Positions 9,388 to 17,587 of a stretch of 64,000 nucleotides of DNA are shown piece after piece. The DNA is taken from assembly GCF_033705735.1 (NCBI RefSeq), contig NZ_CP131130.1, forward strand, positions 3,174,001 through 3,238,000, written 5' to 3'. The notes under the pieces were generated by a model. That model had not been told where the DNA came from and searched no databases. It saw only the letters and a program-made list of their open reading frames with translations. The stretch is from Shinella zoogloeoides. GTDB lineage: Bacteria; Pseudomonadota; Alphaproteobacteria; Rhizobiales; Rhizobiaceae. Made by a program: the position numbers and the translations under genes. How positions within the stretch are numbered: position 1 is the stretch's first letter; the number at the start of each line of letters is the position of its first letter.

Positions 9388-9664
9388 GATCCGCTCTCCT
9401 GTTCTCTTCATGGAATTGTTTGAGGCGGGTCATGAAATCAAATATCTCGGCATCCGTCGAGTCACGACGGGCGTGATACGCTTCGGTCGTCCGAATGATG
9501 ATATCGACCACGTTGGGGAAGCAGCCGCAGCAACGGCCGCGCTTCTGCATGGCGTGATAGACCTTTGCAGGCACGATGAGCTGCCAACAGTCCTCGTCGA
9601 GAAGGCCGTTGATCACGTCGACGATTTCTTTTTCGGTGATGAAGTTGCAGCTGCAAACCAGCAT
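9353..9664 (-). CDS. bfd: Bacterioferritin-associated ferredoxin, (2Fe-2S)-binding
   Basis: Bfd carries a [2Fe-2S] cluster and reduces the iron core of bacterioferritin so that iron can be released. The Fer2_BFD fold is clear: [14 protein letters not shown] supplies CxC and [12 protein letters not shown] supplies the CxxC pair (CCGC). At 103 residues it is longer than E. coli Bfd (64 residues), with a charged C-terminal tail rich in Arg/Glu that overlaps the start of bfr. This arrangement makes bfd-bfr translation likely to be coupled. The promoter and an Irr-like box lie upstream. Confidence 0.93.
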   Translation of the reverse strand: MLVCSCNFITEKEIVDVINGLLDEDCWQLIVPAKVYHAMQKRGRCCGCFPNVVDIIIRTTEAYHARRDSTDAEIFDFMTRLKQFHEENRRADLERRQKGHRAA

Positions 9665-9704
9665 TTCGTCTTGCCTGCTATACGCAAAGTCCTGAATTTC
9701 CGGG

Positions 9705-9734
9705 GATTAAGCAAAAGAGGATATTCGTTGTCAA
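9705..9734 (-). promoter_or_regulatory. Putative promoter of bfd-bfr
   Basis: Read on the - strand, TTGACA (9734-9729) and TTAATC (9710-9705) are 18 bases apart, about 40 bases before the bfd ATG. The -35 is perfect and the -10 weak, as expected for a regulated promoter. Confidence 0.5.
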
Positions 9735-9766
9735 GAATGAACCGGGCAGTCTCGCCACCTCATTCG

Positions 9767-9783
9767 TTTAGAGTCGTTCTAAT
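9767..9783. promoter_or_regulatory. Candidate Irr-binding iron control element (ICE box)
   Basis: TTTAGAGTCGTTCTAAT is an imperfect palindrome matching the ICE motif (TTTAGAA-N3-TTCTAAA) at 12 of 14 defined positions. It lies 33 bases upstream of the predicted bfd -35 and 201 bases upstream of the divergent metallopeptidase gene. Irr in rhizobia binds such sites and adjusts iron-storage genes to heme/iron status. The rest of the 319-base gap (9665-9983) shows nothing else I can name. Confidence 0.65.
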
Positions 9784-9983
9784 CTTGACAAAAGATATCG
9801 CCTTTTCAGCCGGTTACGGATTTTCATCGAATGCAGACCCCGGGCTTGCTGCGGCAAACTGACCGATCACGTTTTGTTGCAGACGACCTCGGCAAGAGCC
9901 TTCACAGCGCGCAACACGGCACACCCAAATTCGCCCCTCGAAAAACGCTGAAAATCGTCTATATGACGGGCAAAGGAGTGCCC

Positions 9984-10418
9984 ATGGCCCGCATTGACCA
10001 GACCGAGGATTGGCAGACCCGCCACGCCCCGACCATCAGCACCTTCGAATCCCTGGCGCTGGAGGCTTACGGCCACCTGCCGGAGGAGTTCCGCGCGCTG
10101 ACGGGCAACCTCATCATCGAGATCGCCGAATTCCCGAGCGACGACGTCTTCGAGGACATGGCGCTGGAAACGCCCTTCGACCTGCTCGGCCTCTTCGAGG
10201 GCCGCGGCATCAGCGAGCGCTTCACGGTCGAGACCGGCGAGATGCCGAACCGCATCACCCTCTACCGCCGCCCGATCCTCGACTACTGGGCGGAGAACGA
10301 GGAAACGCTCGGCGACATCATCACCCATGTCCTCATCCACGAGATCGGCCACCATTTCGGCCTGTCGGACGACGACATGGAGCGCATCGAGGCGAGCGCG
10401 GAGATCGCGGCGGGGTAG
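9984..10418 (+). CDS. Zincin-like metallopeptidase family protein (DUF1025-type)
   Basis: A 144-residue cytoplasmic protein of the minimal zincin family (PF06262). The extended zinc motif HEIGHHFGLSDDDM (HExxHxxGxxD) is intact near the C-terminus, and the fold-typical GLFEGRGISERF and PNRITLYRRPILDYW segments precede it. I start at ATG 9984 because AAAGGAG lies 5 bases upstream; the frame is open earlier but shows no homology there. Physiological substrates of this widespread family are not known. It is divergent from bfd-bfr across the Irr-box region, which may or may not affect it. Confidence 0.88.
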   Translation: MARIDQTEDWQTRHAPTISTFESLALEAYGHLPEEFRALTGNLIIEIAEFPSDDVFEDMALETPFDLLGLFEGRGISERFTVETGEMPNRITLYRRPILDYWAENEETLGDIITHVLIHEIGHHFGLSDDDMERIEASAEIAAG

Positions 10419-10473
10419 GGCGGCCGCAACGGCAGAGCGCACCAATAGCGAACAAACCTGCCGCCTCTCTGTT

Positions 10474-10549
10474 GTCATGGTCGGGCTTGACCCGACTATC
10501 CCTGCCGCAGTTGCCGTGTGGATCCTCAGGTCGAGCCCGAGGATCATGG
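10474..10549. repeat. Intergenic palindromic repeat, copy 1
   Basis: Two hairpin-forming blocks: GTCATGGTCGGGCTTGACCC near 10474 and a near-perfect palindrome GATCCTCAGGTCGAGCCCGA near 10521. The same two-block unit recurs at 34313-34390 and at the window end (63947 on). It lies in the 191-base gap between the metallopeptidase and DUF1737 genes. It resembles intergenic mosaic repeats of rhizobial genomes. Confidence 0.75.
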
Positions 10550-10609
10550 AGGAGAGGGCGGCAAGCCTGACTCTAGCAGTTCACGCAATTTGCCGCCTTG
10601 CAGCGTCTC

Positions 10610-10816
10610 TTACTGCTCCGAAAGCTTGATATCCGGCGTATACTCCTTGCCGGGCACGTCCTTCACCACGGCCTGGCCGCATTGCATGATCTTCGCCTCC
10701 GCATTGTAGGCGTAGCTCGGCGAGCCGTGCAGCTCCCAGCCCTTGTTCAGCGCCAGCGTGACCTTGTGGCAGAAGGAGGCGTCGTCGGGGCCGGTCAGGA
10801 AGCGGTAGACTTTCAT
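10610..10816 (-). CDS. DUF1737 domain-containing protein
   Basis: A 68-residue soluble protein of unknown function. The DUF1737 pattern is visible: MKVYRFLTGPDDASFCHKVTLALNKGW..., followed by a small beta-rich part with AEAKIMQCGQAVV. Its ATG overlaps the stop of the upstream CoA-lyase gene by 4 bases (ATGA), so the two are translationally coupled. No catalytic motif can be recognised and there are no membrane segments. Whether it modulates the lyase is unknown. Confidence 0.85.
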   Translation of the reverse strand: MKVYRFLTGPDDASFCHKVTLALNKGWELHGSPSYAYNAEAKIMQCGQAVVKDVPGKEYTPDIKLSEQ

Positions 10817-11724
10817 GCGTTCTTCTTTCTCTCGTTGATGAGGTCGGCCTTGGCGAGAAGGCGCTCGGCCTGCTCGGCATGGAGCTTTTCCACCATGCGG
10901 CCGGCGATATTGACGACGGCTTTGCCCGCATTGTCGGGCGCACCGAAGGCGGCGACGATGGCAAGAGCCTCGGCAGCCTCCGCCTCCGTCACGCCATAGG
11001 CCGCATTGGCCCCGGCGATCTGCGTCGGATGAATGAGCATCTTGCCATCAAAACCCATCTGGCGTCCCTGCCGGCATTCCGCCGCGAACCCGTCCTCGTC
11101 GGCAAAATCGTTGAAGACGCTGTCGATGACATCAAGCCCGCAGGCGCGCGCCGCGACGACCGCCTGCAGCAGCAGCGGCACGAGAAAGGGGCGGCCGGGA
11201 ATGTCGGCGATGCCGGTTTCCCTGCGCAGGTCGTTGAGCCCGACGACAAAGCAGTCGAGCCGTCCGCCATGGGTGCGCCCCGTCTCGGCGATGGCCGCAA
11301 GGTTGAGGAGCGCGGCCGCCGTCTCGATCATCGCCCAGAGGCGCGGGCCGTCGTCGACGCCCGCCTCGGAAAGCCAGTCGGCGACGGTGAGCACGTCCTG
11401 CGGCTCGCTGACCTTGGGCAGCAGCACCGCATCGGGCATGCAGTCGAGCACCGCTTCGAGGTCCAGCACGCCGTCCGGGCCGTCGAGCGGATTGATGCGG
11501 ATGACATGCTCCCGGCCGCCCGATCGGTCGAGCGTCGAAAAATGCGCGACCAGCGCCGCGCGCGCCTCGGCCTTCTTCTCCGGCAGCACGGAATCCTCGA
11601 GGTCGAAGATGATCGCATCGCAATCGAGCGAGGCGGACTTGGCGAGCGCCCGCGGATTGACGGCGGGAACGCTGAGCACCGAGCGGCGCAGGCGAAGCGG
11701 ATGATGGTGCGGTGTCCTGTTCAT
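10813..11724 (-). CDS. CoA ester lyase, HpcH/HpaI aldolase/citrate lyase family
   Basis: A 303-residue TIM-barrel lyase related to the CitE/malyl-CoA lyase group, which cleaves or condenses CoA esters such as malyl-CoA. The family hallmarks are RRSVLSVPAVNPRALAKS at the N-terminus, DAIIFDLEDSV (metal ligand Glu/Asp), RINPLDGPDG, a PKV segment, WAMIETAAALLNL, and the MGFDGKMLIHPTQI motif. ATG 11724 is preceded by AAAAGGACGG; the frame is open upstream to 11814 without homology. It is followed by a coupled DUF1737 gene. Substrate cannot be fixed from sequence. Confidence 0.88.
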   Translation of the reverse strand: MNRTPHHHPLRLRRSVLSVPAVNPRALAKSASLDCDAIIFDLEDSVLPEKKAEARAALVAHFSTLDRSGGREHVIRINPLDGPDGVLDLEAVLDCMPDAVLLPKVSEPQDVLTVADWLSEAGVDDGPRLWAMIETAAALLNLAAIAETGRTHGGRLDCFVVGLNDLRRETGIADIPGRPFLVPLLLQAVVAARACGLDVIDSVFNDFADEDGFAAECRQGRQMGFDGKMLIHPTQIAGANAAYGVTEAEAAEALAIVAAFGAPDNAGKAVVNIAGRMVEKLHAEQAERLLAKADLINERKKNA

Positions 11725-11829
11725 CCGTCCTTTTTGCCGCGCTTTGTCGCAGCCCGCAAGCGCCTGCAGGTTCGGCCTTGCAATGAACAAAATCACCCCC
11801 CACATTGCTGTCATAGAAAGGGCAAATCA

Positions 11830-12078
11830 ATGCAGCGCATCCGCTCCATCGTCTTCACCGTCTTCGCCATGCTGGTCGCCGGCGCGACCTTCCTGTTCGC
11901 AGCCTCCATCGGCCTTGCCATCGCCGGCATCGTCACCGTGCTGATGCTCGGCTCCATGCTCGCGAACAAGCTCCAGCCGGCCCCCGTCCGCGCCACCGCG
12001 CGCAATGACCGCAGGGCACCCGGCCAGCGCGAACCGCGCATCTGGAACGACGGCCGGGGCACGATCATCGACCTCTGA
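11830..12078 (+). CDS. Small membrane protein, unknown
   Basis: An 82-residue protein with two closely spaced hydrophobic segments (about residues 6-24 and 26-44: IVFTVFAMLVAGATFLFAA and IGLAIAGIVTVLMLGSMLA) and a basic, Arg/Pro-rich cytoplasmic tail ending WNDGRGTIIDL. ATG 11830 has an AAAGGG upstream; the longer open frame to 10879 is antisense to the lyase and is not real. A hairpin terminator follows. I do not recognise a named family, though small proteins with this layout are common in rhizobia. It is divergent from the lyase gene. Confidence 0.7.
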   Translation: MQRIRSIVFTVFAMLVAGATFLFAASIGLAIAGIVTVLMLGSMLANKLQPAPVRATARNDRRAPGQREPRIWNDGRGTIIDL

Positions 12079-12100
12079 GGAAGCCTTCTTCCGGCAGGAT

Positions 12101-12123
12101 ACCGGGCGTCGCGCACGCCCGGT
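12101..12123 (+). terminator. Hairpin terminator
   Basis: ACCGGGCGT / ACGCCCGGT form a 9-bp stem around CGCGC, followed by CTTTGCGTTTG. It closes the small membrane protein gene and isolates leuD. Confidence 0.65.
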
Positions 12124-12224
12124 CTTTGCGTTTGCGGCCGGCGATCAAGATTCTCCTTCAAATTCCGGGGAAACTGATCTAAACGCTTGGCCAACCGACA
12201 TCACCGCATTTCGAGGGTTTCCGC

Positions 12225-12830
12225 ATGGACAAGTTCGTCAAGCTGACCGGCGTCGCCGCGCCGCTCCCCGTCGTCAATATCGACACGGACATGATCATTC
12301 CGAAGGACTACCTGAAGACGATCAAGCGCACCGGCCTCGGCAAGGGCCTCTTCGCCGAAGCGCGCTACAACGAGGACGGCAGCGTCAACGAAAGCTTCGT
12401 GCTGAACAAGCCCGCCTACCAGAACGCCACGATCCTGGTCGCCGGCGACAATTTCGGCTGCGGCTCCTCGCGTGAGCATGCCCCCTGGGCGCTGCTCGAC
12501 TTCGGCATCCGCTGCGTGATCTCCACGAGCTTCGCCGACATCTTCTACAACAACTGTTTCAAGAACGGCATCCTGCCGATCGTCGTCAGCCAAGAAGACC
12601 TGGACAAGCTGATGGACGATGCCAGCCGCGGCTCCAACGCCATCCTGACGGTCGACCTGGAGGCCCAGGAAATCACCGGCCCCGACGGCGGCCGCATCGG
12701 CTTCGAGATCGACGCCTTCCGCCGCCATTGCCTCCTGAACGGCCTCGACGACATCGGCCTGACGCTGGAGAAGGCGCCCGCCATCGACAGCTTCGAGAAG
12801 CAGACCGCAGCTTCGCGCCCCTGGGCGTGA
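12225..12830 (+). CDS. leuD: 3-isopropylmalate dehydratase small subunit
   Basis: LeuD pairs with LeuC (not in this window) to isomerise 2- to 3-isopropylmalate in leucine synthesis. The 201-residue protein is the full-length long type, with the swivel-domain signature [20 protein letters not shown] near residue 78 and [15 protein letters not shown] at the start. leuC is absent nearby, the usual split arrangement in Rhizobiales. ridA follows after 4 bases and leuB lies 1.1 kb further, so part of the leucine pathway is clustered. No leucine-rich leader peptide is visible upstream. Confidence 0.96.
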   Translation: MDKFVKLTGVAAPLPVVNIDTDMIIPKDYLKTIKRTGLGKGLFAEARYNEDGSVNESFVLNKPAYQNATILVAGDNFGCGSSREHAPWALLDFGIRCVISTSFADIFYNNCFKNGILPIVVSQEDLDKLMDDASRGSNAILTVDLEAQEITGPDGGRIGFEIDAFRRHCLLNGLDDIGLTLEKAPAIDSFEKQTAASRPWA

Positions 12831-12834
12831 CCCG

Positions 12835-13215
12835 GTGCGCCGGCTGATCTCGTCCGGCTCCCCCTTCGAAACGACGGCGGGCTATTCGCGCGCCGTCGTG
12901 GAGGGCAACTGGTGCTTCGTTTCCGGCACGACCGGCTACGACTATGCGACCATGACCATGCCCGAAAGCGTCGAGGACCAGACGCGCAACTGCCTTTCCA
13001 CCATCGGCAGGGTCCTCGAAGACGCCGGCTTCTCCTTCGCCGATGTGGTACGCTGCCACTACTACGTGACCGAAGCGGCCTTCGCAGACCGCGTCTTCCC
13101 GATCCTCGGCGAGACGTTCGGCGCCATTCGCCCCGCCGCCACCATGATCGTCTGCGATCTGATCCGCCCGGAAATGCGGATCGAGATCGAGGTCACGGCG
13201 CTCCGCCGAGGCTGA
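12835..13215 (+). CDS. RidA family protein (enamine/imine deaminase)
   Basis: RidA/YjgF/UK114 proteins hydrolyse reactive enamines and imines produced by PLP enzymes. This 126-residue member starts at GTG 12835, 4 bases after leuD, and shows the family pattern: an N-terminal SSGSPFETTAGYSRAV strand, GNWCFVSGTTGYDY, the QTRNCLSTIGRVLEDAG helix and VRCHYYVTE. The conserved Arg is in IRPAATMIVCDLIRPEMRIEIEVTA, with the catalytic-type Arg replaced locally by context typical of the Rid subfamilies. Which subgroup it belongs to, and whether it is an active deaminase, cannot be judged. Its coupling to leuD suggests a link with branched-chain amino-acid synthesis. Confidence 0.85.
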   Translation: MRRLISSGSPFETTAGYSRAVVEGNWCFVSGTTGYDYATMTMPESVEDQTRNCLSTIGRVLEDAGFSFADVVRCHYYVTEAAFADRVFPILGETFGAIRPAATMIVCDLIRPEMRIEIEVTALRRG

Positions 13216-13311
13216 GTCCTCCGCGCAAAAATCTTTCCTTTCGGCGATTTTCCTTGAACGGAAGTTGCGCTAAGAAGCGCCCAACCCTTCCGTGACATCA
13301 AGGAACATCCC

Positions 13312-14424
13312 ATGACAGCGCGTACCCTCCTCCTTCTGCCCGGCGACGGCATCGGCCCGGAAGCCATGGCGGAAGTCCGCAAGATCATCGCCTATATGAA
13401 CGCCGAGCGTGGCGCGGGTTTTGAGACCGACGAAGGCCTCGTCGGCGGCTCGGCCTATGACGCCCATGGCGCGGCGATCTCGGAAGGCGACATGGAGAAG
13501 GCGCTTGCGGCCGACGCCGTGCTCTTCGGCGCCGTCGGCGGCCCGAAGTGGGATGCCGTTCCCTACGAGGTGCGTCCCGAAGCCGGCCTGCTGCGCCTGC
13601 GCAAGGATTTGAAGCTCTTCGCGAACCTGCGCCCGGCCATCTGCTATCCGGCGCTCGCCAATGCCTCCTCGCTGAAGCCGGAACTCGTCGAGGGCCTCGA
13701 CATTCTCATCGTGCGCGAGCTGACGGGCGGCGTCTATTTCGGCGAGCCGAAGGAAATCATCGACCTCGGCAACGGCCAGAAGCGCGGTATCGACACGCAG
13801 GTCTACGACACCTACGAGATCGAGCGCATCGCCGGCGTCGCCTTCGAGTTGGCCCGCACGCGCGGCAACCGCGTCTGCTCGATGGAAAAGCGTAACGTCA
13901 TGAAGTCCGGCGTGCTCTGGAACCAGGTCGTGACGGAAACGCACAAGCGCAGCTATTCCGACGTGCAGCTCGAGCACATGCTCGCCGATGCCGGCGGCAT
14001 GCAGCTGGTACGCGCGCCGAAGCAGTTCGACGTCATCGTGACGGACAACCTCTTCGGCGACATGCTCTCCGACGTCGCGGCCATGCTGACCGGCTCGCTC
14101 GGCATGCTGCCCTCCGCCTCGCTCGGCGCGCCGGACGCCAAGACCGGCAAGCGCAAGGCCCTCTATGAGCCCGTGCACGGCTCGGCGCCCGATATCGCCG
14201 GCAAGGGCATCGCCAACCCGATCGCCATGATCGCCTCCTTCGCCATGTGCCTGCGCTACTCGTTCAACATGGTCGCGGACGCCGACAACCTGGAAAAGGC
14301 CATTGCCGAAGTCCTCGACAGCGGCATCCGCACCGGCGACATCATGGCCGAAGGCTGCCGCAAGGTCGGCACCGCCGAGATGGGCGACGCCATCCTCGCC
14401 GCCTTCAGGAAGCTCTCGGCCTGA
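13312..14424 (+). CDS. leuB: 3-isopropylmalate dehydrogenase
   Basis: LeuB oxidises and decarboxylates 3-isopropylmalate with NAD in leucine synthesis. The 370-residue protein has family length, with [13 protein letters not shown] at the N-terminus, the substrate loop [16 protein letters not shown], the tyrosine-bearing [18 protein letters not shown] segment and the metal-binding [16 protein letters not shown] (Asp ligands). The NAD-type binding loop [15 protein letters not shown] is present. It stands alone after ridA, with a strong terminator 20 bases downstream. Nothing anomalous. Confidence 0.97.
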   Translation: MTARTLLLLPGDGIGPEAMAEVRKIIAYMNAERGAGFETDEGLVGGSAYDAHGAAISEGDMEKALAADAVLFGAVGGPKWDAVPYEVRPEAGLLRLRKDLKLFANLRPAICYPALANASSLKPELVEGLDILIVRELTGGVYFGEPKEIIDLGNGQKRGIDTQVYDTYEIERIAGVAFELARTRGNRVCSMEKRNVMKSGVLWNQVVTETHKRSYSDVQLEHMLADAGGMQLVRAPKQFDVIVTDNLFGDMLSDVAAMLTGSLGMLPSASLGAPDAKTGKRKALYEPVHGSAPDIAGKGIANPIAMIASFAMCLRYSFNMVADADNLEKAIAEVLDSGIRTGDIMAEGCRKVGTAEMGDAILAAFRKLSA

Positions 14425-14442
14425 GCCTTCGCGGATTACTGA

Positions 14443-14478
14443 AAAGGCTCCCGCTGCACGCGCAGCGGGAGCCTTTTT
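14443..14478 (+). terminator. Rho-independent terminator of leuB
   Basis: GGCTCCCGCTGC / GCAGCGGGAGCC form a 12-bp stem (14446-14473) around ACGC, preceded by AAAA and followed by TTTTT. Confidence 0.9.
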
Positions 14479-14545
14479 CGTTTGCCTCCCTTGAATTGCC
14501 GGCGGCGGCCAACACATGGAAGCAACGCCGTATCAAGGGATGACC

Positions 14546-15244
14546 ATGAATCGATCGCTTGCGACCTCCTCGCTCTGGATCCTCGCCGCCACCGCCGTCC
14601 TCGTCGCGGCCCTCGTTCCTTTCGATCCGCTGCTGTCGGAACGCGCCCGGGGACTGCCGGGCGGCGTGGTCGCCTTCAACGAGCGCATCACCGATTTCGG
14701 CACCTTCCGCTGGATGATCTACGGCTCCGGTTTCCTCGTCATCCTTGCCTATGTCGTCGGCCGGGCAAGCGCCGACGAGACTACAACAGGGCGGGCGAGG
14801 ACCGGCGGGCGGCTGTCGCTCTACTTCTTCCTGACGATCGGCGCGACGAGCGCGCTCGTCCATCTCGTCAAGCTGATCGTGGGGCGGGCGCGGCCGGAGC
14901 TTTTCGCCGAATACGGCGCCTACAGCCTCACGCCCTTTGCCTATGACGATCTCTATTCCAGCTTTCCCTCCGGCCACTCGGCGGCCGTCGGCGCGTTCTT
15001 CGGCGCCTTCTCCATGCTGGTGCCGCGGCTGCGTCCGCTCTTCCTCCTCGGCGCGCTGGCGATCGGCGTCTCGCGCGTTGTCGTCGGCGCGCATTATCCG
15101 AGCGACGTGGCCGCCGGCCTGCTGCTCGGCCTCTGGACGGCCATCGCCACGGCCTATCTCTTCGCCCGCGCAAACTGGCTCTTCCGCTTCGACGCGCGCG
15201 GCTGGCCCCTGCCGAAATCCGCGACGCCGCCGAAAGGCCAATGA
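14546..15244 (+). CDS. PAP2-family phosphatase (membrane)
   Basis: An integral-membrane type-2 phosphatidic-acid-phosphatase of about 232 residues with five to six hydrophobic segments. The three-part active site is intact: KLIVGRARP (KxxxxxxRP), the PSGH motif in SSFPSGHSAAVG, and SRVVVGAHYPSD (SRxxxxxHxxxD). Such enzymes act on lipid phosphates or undecaprenyl/lipid A diphosphates at the outer face of the inner membrane; the substrate here is unknown. I prefer ATG 14546 because AAGGG lies 6 bases upstream; ATG 14516 and 14540 are alternatives. A bidirectional hairpin follows. Confidence 0.88.
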   Translation: MNRSLATSSLWILAATAVLVAALVPFDPLLSERARGLPGGVVAFNERITDFGTFRWMIYGSGFLVILAYVVGRASADETTTGRARTGGRLSLYFFLTIGATSALVHLVKLIVGRARPELFAEYGAYSLTPFAYDDLYSSFPSGHSAAVGAFFGAFSMLVPRLRPLFLLGALAIGVSRVVVGAHYPSDVAAGLLLGLWTAIATAYLFARANWLFRFDARGWPLPKSATPPKGQ

Positions 15245-15246
15245 AA

Positions 15247-15274
15247 AGCCGGCCCGTGTCGCCACGGGCCGGCT
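15247..15274. terminator. Bidirectional hairpin between PAP2 and MFS genes
   Basis: AGCCGGCCCGTG / CACGGGCCGGCT form a perfect 12-bp stem around TCGC, with AAAA on the left. It separates the convergent PAP2 (+) and MFS (-) genes. Confidence 0.75.
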
Positions 15275-15302
15275 CGCCATGAACGGATCGGAAGGGGGGT
15301 GA

Positions 15303-17192
15303 TCAATCCATGGCGTGGATGTCGCGGTCCTTCGTTTCCGGCAGGAAGAGAAGGCCGATGACCAGCGTGATGCCCGCGAAGATGATCGGGTACCAGAGGC
15401 CGTAGTAGATGTCGCCCTTGGCCGCGCTCATCGCGAAGGCCATCGCCGGAAGCAGACCGCCGAACCAGCCGTTGCCGATATGGTAGGGCAGCGACATGCC
15501 GGTGTAGCGGATGCGGGTCGGGAAGAGCTCGACCAGCAGGGCGGCGATCGGGCCGTAGACCATCGTGACGTAGATCACGAGGACGGTCAGCACGGCGATG
15601 GTCATGACCCAGTTCACCTGCGCCGGATCGGCGACCATGGTGAAGGCGCCGCCCTTGTCGATCGTATAGACCGGCATGTCGGCGGCCCCGGCGGCTTCTT
15701 CCGCCGTCAGCAGCTTGCCGGCAACGAGATCGGCCGAAGACATGGTGGCCTTCTCGCCGCCGCGAACGGCAGCCGCATCGAGGCCGAGTTCCGGGTTAGC
15801 CGCGATGAAGGCGTCCAGCTTGGAGTCCGGAACCTTCGCCGCGCCGCGAACCAGCGGATAGCCCGCATCGTGAAGCGCGATGTTGATGCCCTTGCGGAAG
15901 GCCGCCTCGTGCGCCTTGGCGTCGTCGCCCGAAGCGACGGCGTCGTAGCTGGTGATCGTCTCTTCGCCGATCTTGACCGTGGCGGCCGTTCCGGCCGGCG
16001 CCGTGGTGACGACGTCATAGGGAACGGAGTTCTGCGTCAGGAACGAGGTCGCGATATCGCACGAGGTGGTGAACTTCGCCGTGCCGGTCGGGTTGAACTG
16101 GAACTTGCAGTCGCCCGGGGCGGCGGTGACCGTGGCGCGGATCGTCGCCTGGGCTTCCGCCAGTGCCGGATTGCCGGCCCAGGTCATGGCCTTGAACAGC
16201 GGGAAGTAGGTCAGCATGGCAAGCAGCAGGCCGGCCATGATGATCGGCTTGCGGCCGATCTTGTCCGACAGCCAGCCGAAGAAGACGAAGAAGCCGGAGC
16301 CGATGAGCAGCGCGACCGCCACCATGATGTTGGCGGACTGGCCGTCGACCTTGAGCACGCCCGTCAGGAAGAACAGGGCGTAGAACTGGCCGGAATACCA
16401 GACGACGGCCTGGCCGACGACGGCGCCGAACAGCGCCAGCAGCGCGATCTTGGCATTGCGCCACTGGCCGAAGGCTTCCGTCAGCGGCGCCTTGGAGCCC
16501 TTGCCCTCTTCCTTCATTTTCGCGAAGGCGGGCGATTCGTTCATCTTCATGCGGATCCAGACGGAAACGCCGAGCAGGACGACCGAGACGAGGAACGGAA
16601 TGCGCCAGCCCCAGGCCGCGAAAGCCTCCTTGCCGACGATGAACTGCACCGCCAGGATGACGATCAGCGACAGGAACAGGCCGAGCGTCGCCGTGGTCTG
16701 GATCCAGGAGGTGAAGTAGCCGCGCCGGCCGTCCGGCGCATGCTCGGCGACGTAGGTCGCGGCACCGCCATATTCGCCGCCGAGCGCCAGGCCCTGCAGC
16801 ATGCGCAGCGCGATCAGGATGATCGGCGCGGCGATGCCGATCGAGGCGGCGCCGGGCAAGAGGCCCACGACGAAGGTCGAGAAGCCCATGATCAGGATGG
16901 TCACGAGGAAGGTATATTTGCGGCCGACGAGATCGCCGAGGCGACCGAAGACCAGCGCGCCGAACGGGCGCACGAGGAAGCCGGCGGCAAAGGCGAGCAG
17001 CGCGAAGATGTTGCGCGTCGTCTCCGGATACTGGCTGAAGAAGGTTGCGCCGATATAGATCGCCAGCGAACCGTAAAGATAGAAATCGTACCACTCGAAG
17101 ACGGTGCCGAGCGAAGAGGCGAAGATCACCTTCTTCTGCTCGCCCGTCATGGACGACGCCTTGGCGTTGCCCACGGTCGAAACATTGGCCAT
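15303..17192 (-). CDS. MFS transporter, metabolite:H+ symporter (MHS) type, with large periplasmic insertion
   Basis: A 12-helix major-facilitator transporter of the MHS/ProP-shikimate type. The N-half has the family motif GRLGDLVGRKYTF after helix 2, ALGGEYGGAATYVAEHAP at helix 4-5, and the second motif GWLSDKIGRKP after helix 8. At 629 residues it is roughly 180 longer than a normal MHS protein: between helix 9 and helix 10 (about residues 338-522) sits a soluble, Ala/Asp/Lys-rich segment with two Cys (about 361 and 376). By topology this loop is periplasmic. ATG 17192 is preceded by GGAGG; the frame's earlier start at 17207 adds five residues. Substrate unknown, probably an organic acid or osmolyte. 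Confidence 0.88.
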   Translation of the reverse strand: MANVSTVGNAKASSMTGEQKKVIFASSLGTVFEWYDFYLYGSLAIYIGATFFSQYPETTRNIFALLAFAAGFLVRPFGALVFGRLGDLVGRKYTFLVTILIMGFSTFVVGLLPGAASIGIAAPIILIALRMLQGLALGGEYGGAATYVAEHAPDGRRGYFTSWIQTTATLGLFLSLIVILAVQFIVGKEAFAAWGWRIPFLVSVVLLGVSVWIRMKMNESPAFAKMKEEGKGSKAPLTEAFGQWRNAKIALLALFGAVVGQAVVWYSGQFYALFFLTGVLKVDGQSANIMVAVALLIGSGFFVFFGWLSDKIGRKPIIMAGLLLAMLTYFPLFKAMTWAGNPALAEAQATIRATVTAAPGDCKFQFNPTGTAKFTTSCDIATSFLTQNSVPYDVVTTAPAGTAATVKIGEETITSYDAVASGDDAKAHEAAFRKGINIALHDAGYPLVRGAAKVPDSKLDAFIAANPELGLDAAAVRGGEKATMSSADLVAGKLLTAEEAAGAADMPVYTIDKGGAFTMVADPAQVNWVMTIAVLTVLVIYVTMVYGPIAALLVELFPTRIRYTGMSLPYHIGNGWFGGLLPAMAFAMSAAKGDIYYGLWYPIIFAGITLVIGLLFLPETKDRDIHAMD

Positions 17193-17394
17193 TTGTTTGT
17201 CCTCCACAAAACGGCGTATCGGGGCAGCCCCTATGCGGTCCGGTGTTTCTCCCTCAAACCCCGGACAGGGTGCGCCTGATGGAAGGATGGCAGAAAACCA
17301 ATTGTCATATCAGCGCTGCTTTGGGCTTATGACTTTCGGCGTAAGACTAAAGTGGAGACGGCGGGCGGTGAAATGCGCCCGGCCGCACGCAACA

Positions 17395-17423
17395 CTTGAC
17401 TCTTCGGCAGATGAGCGTATTCA
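17395..17423 (+). promoter_or_regulatory. Putative promoter of the asd leader
   Basis: CTTGAC (17395-17400) and TATTCA (17418-17423) are exactly 17 bases apart, a good match to the rhizobial sigma-70 pattern. Transcription would start near 17430, about 16 bases before the leader-peptide ATG. Confidence 0.7.
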
Positions 17424-17445
17424 GCACGCACGCAAGGGAACCGCC

Positions 17446-17565
17446 ATGTACCGCTTTGGACTGTCCATCGCCCGCATGATCGCTCCGGCCTTCAACGCCG
17501 GACGGGTTCGTCATTGCGTATCGATTTCCAAAACAACGGCCAAAACGACGACGAAAACCGTCTGA
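17446..17565 (+). CDS. Candidate Thr/Lys-rich leader peptide upstream of asd
   Basis: A 39-codon ORF with a good Shine-Dalgarno (AAGGGA, 17434-17439, 6-base spacing) placed just after a strong promoter. Its last ten residues before the final Val are KTTAKTTTKT, that is six Thr and three Lys codons (ACA, ACG x4, ACC; AAA x3), ending at TGA 17563-17565. asd, 112 bases downstream, makes the common precursor of threonine, lysine, methionine and isoleucine. The design is the same as E. coli thrL: ribosome stalling at scarce charged tRNA would decide the fold of the RNA that follows. I infer the role from architecture; the frame upstream of 17446 is open but is not transcribed from this promoter. 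Confidence 0.65.
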   Translation: MYRFGLSIARMIAPAFNAGRVRHCVSISKTTAKTTTKTV

Positions 17566-17587
17566 CGTCTCTGGCCCACCGCTCTCT

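Noticed and set aside
12124..12224. Leucine-rich leader peptide upstream of leuD
   Set aside because: No short ORF with a Leu run and no alternative hairpins are present.
15315..17279. 654-codon + frame opposite the MFS transporter
   Set aside because: Hydrophilic Arg/Asp/Glu/Gly-rich shadow of a membrane-protein gene; no domain.
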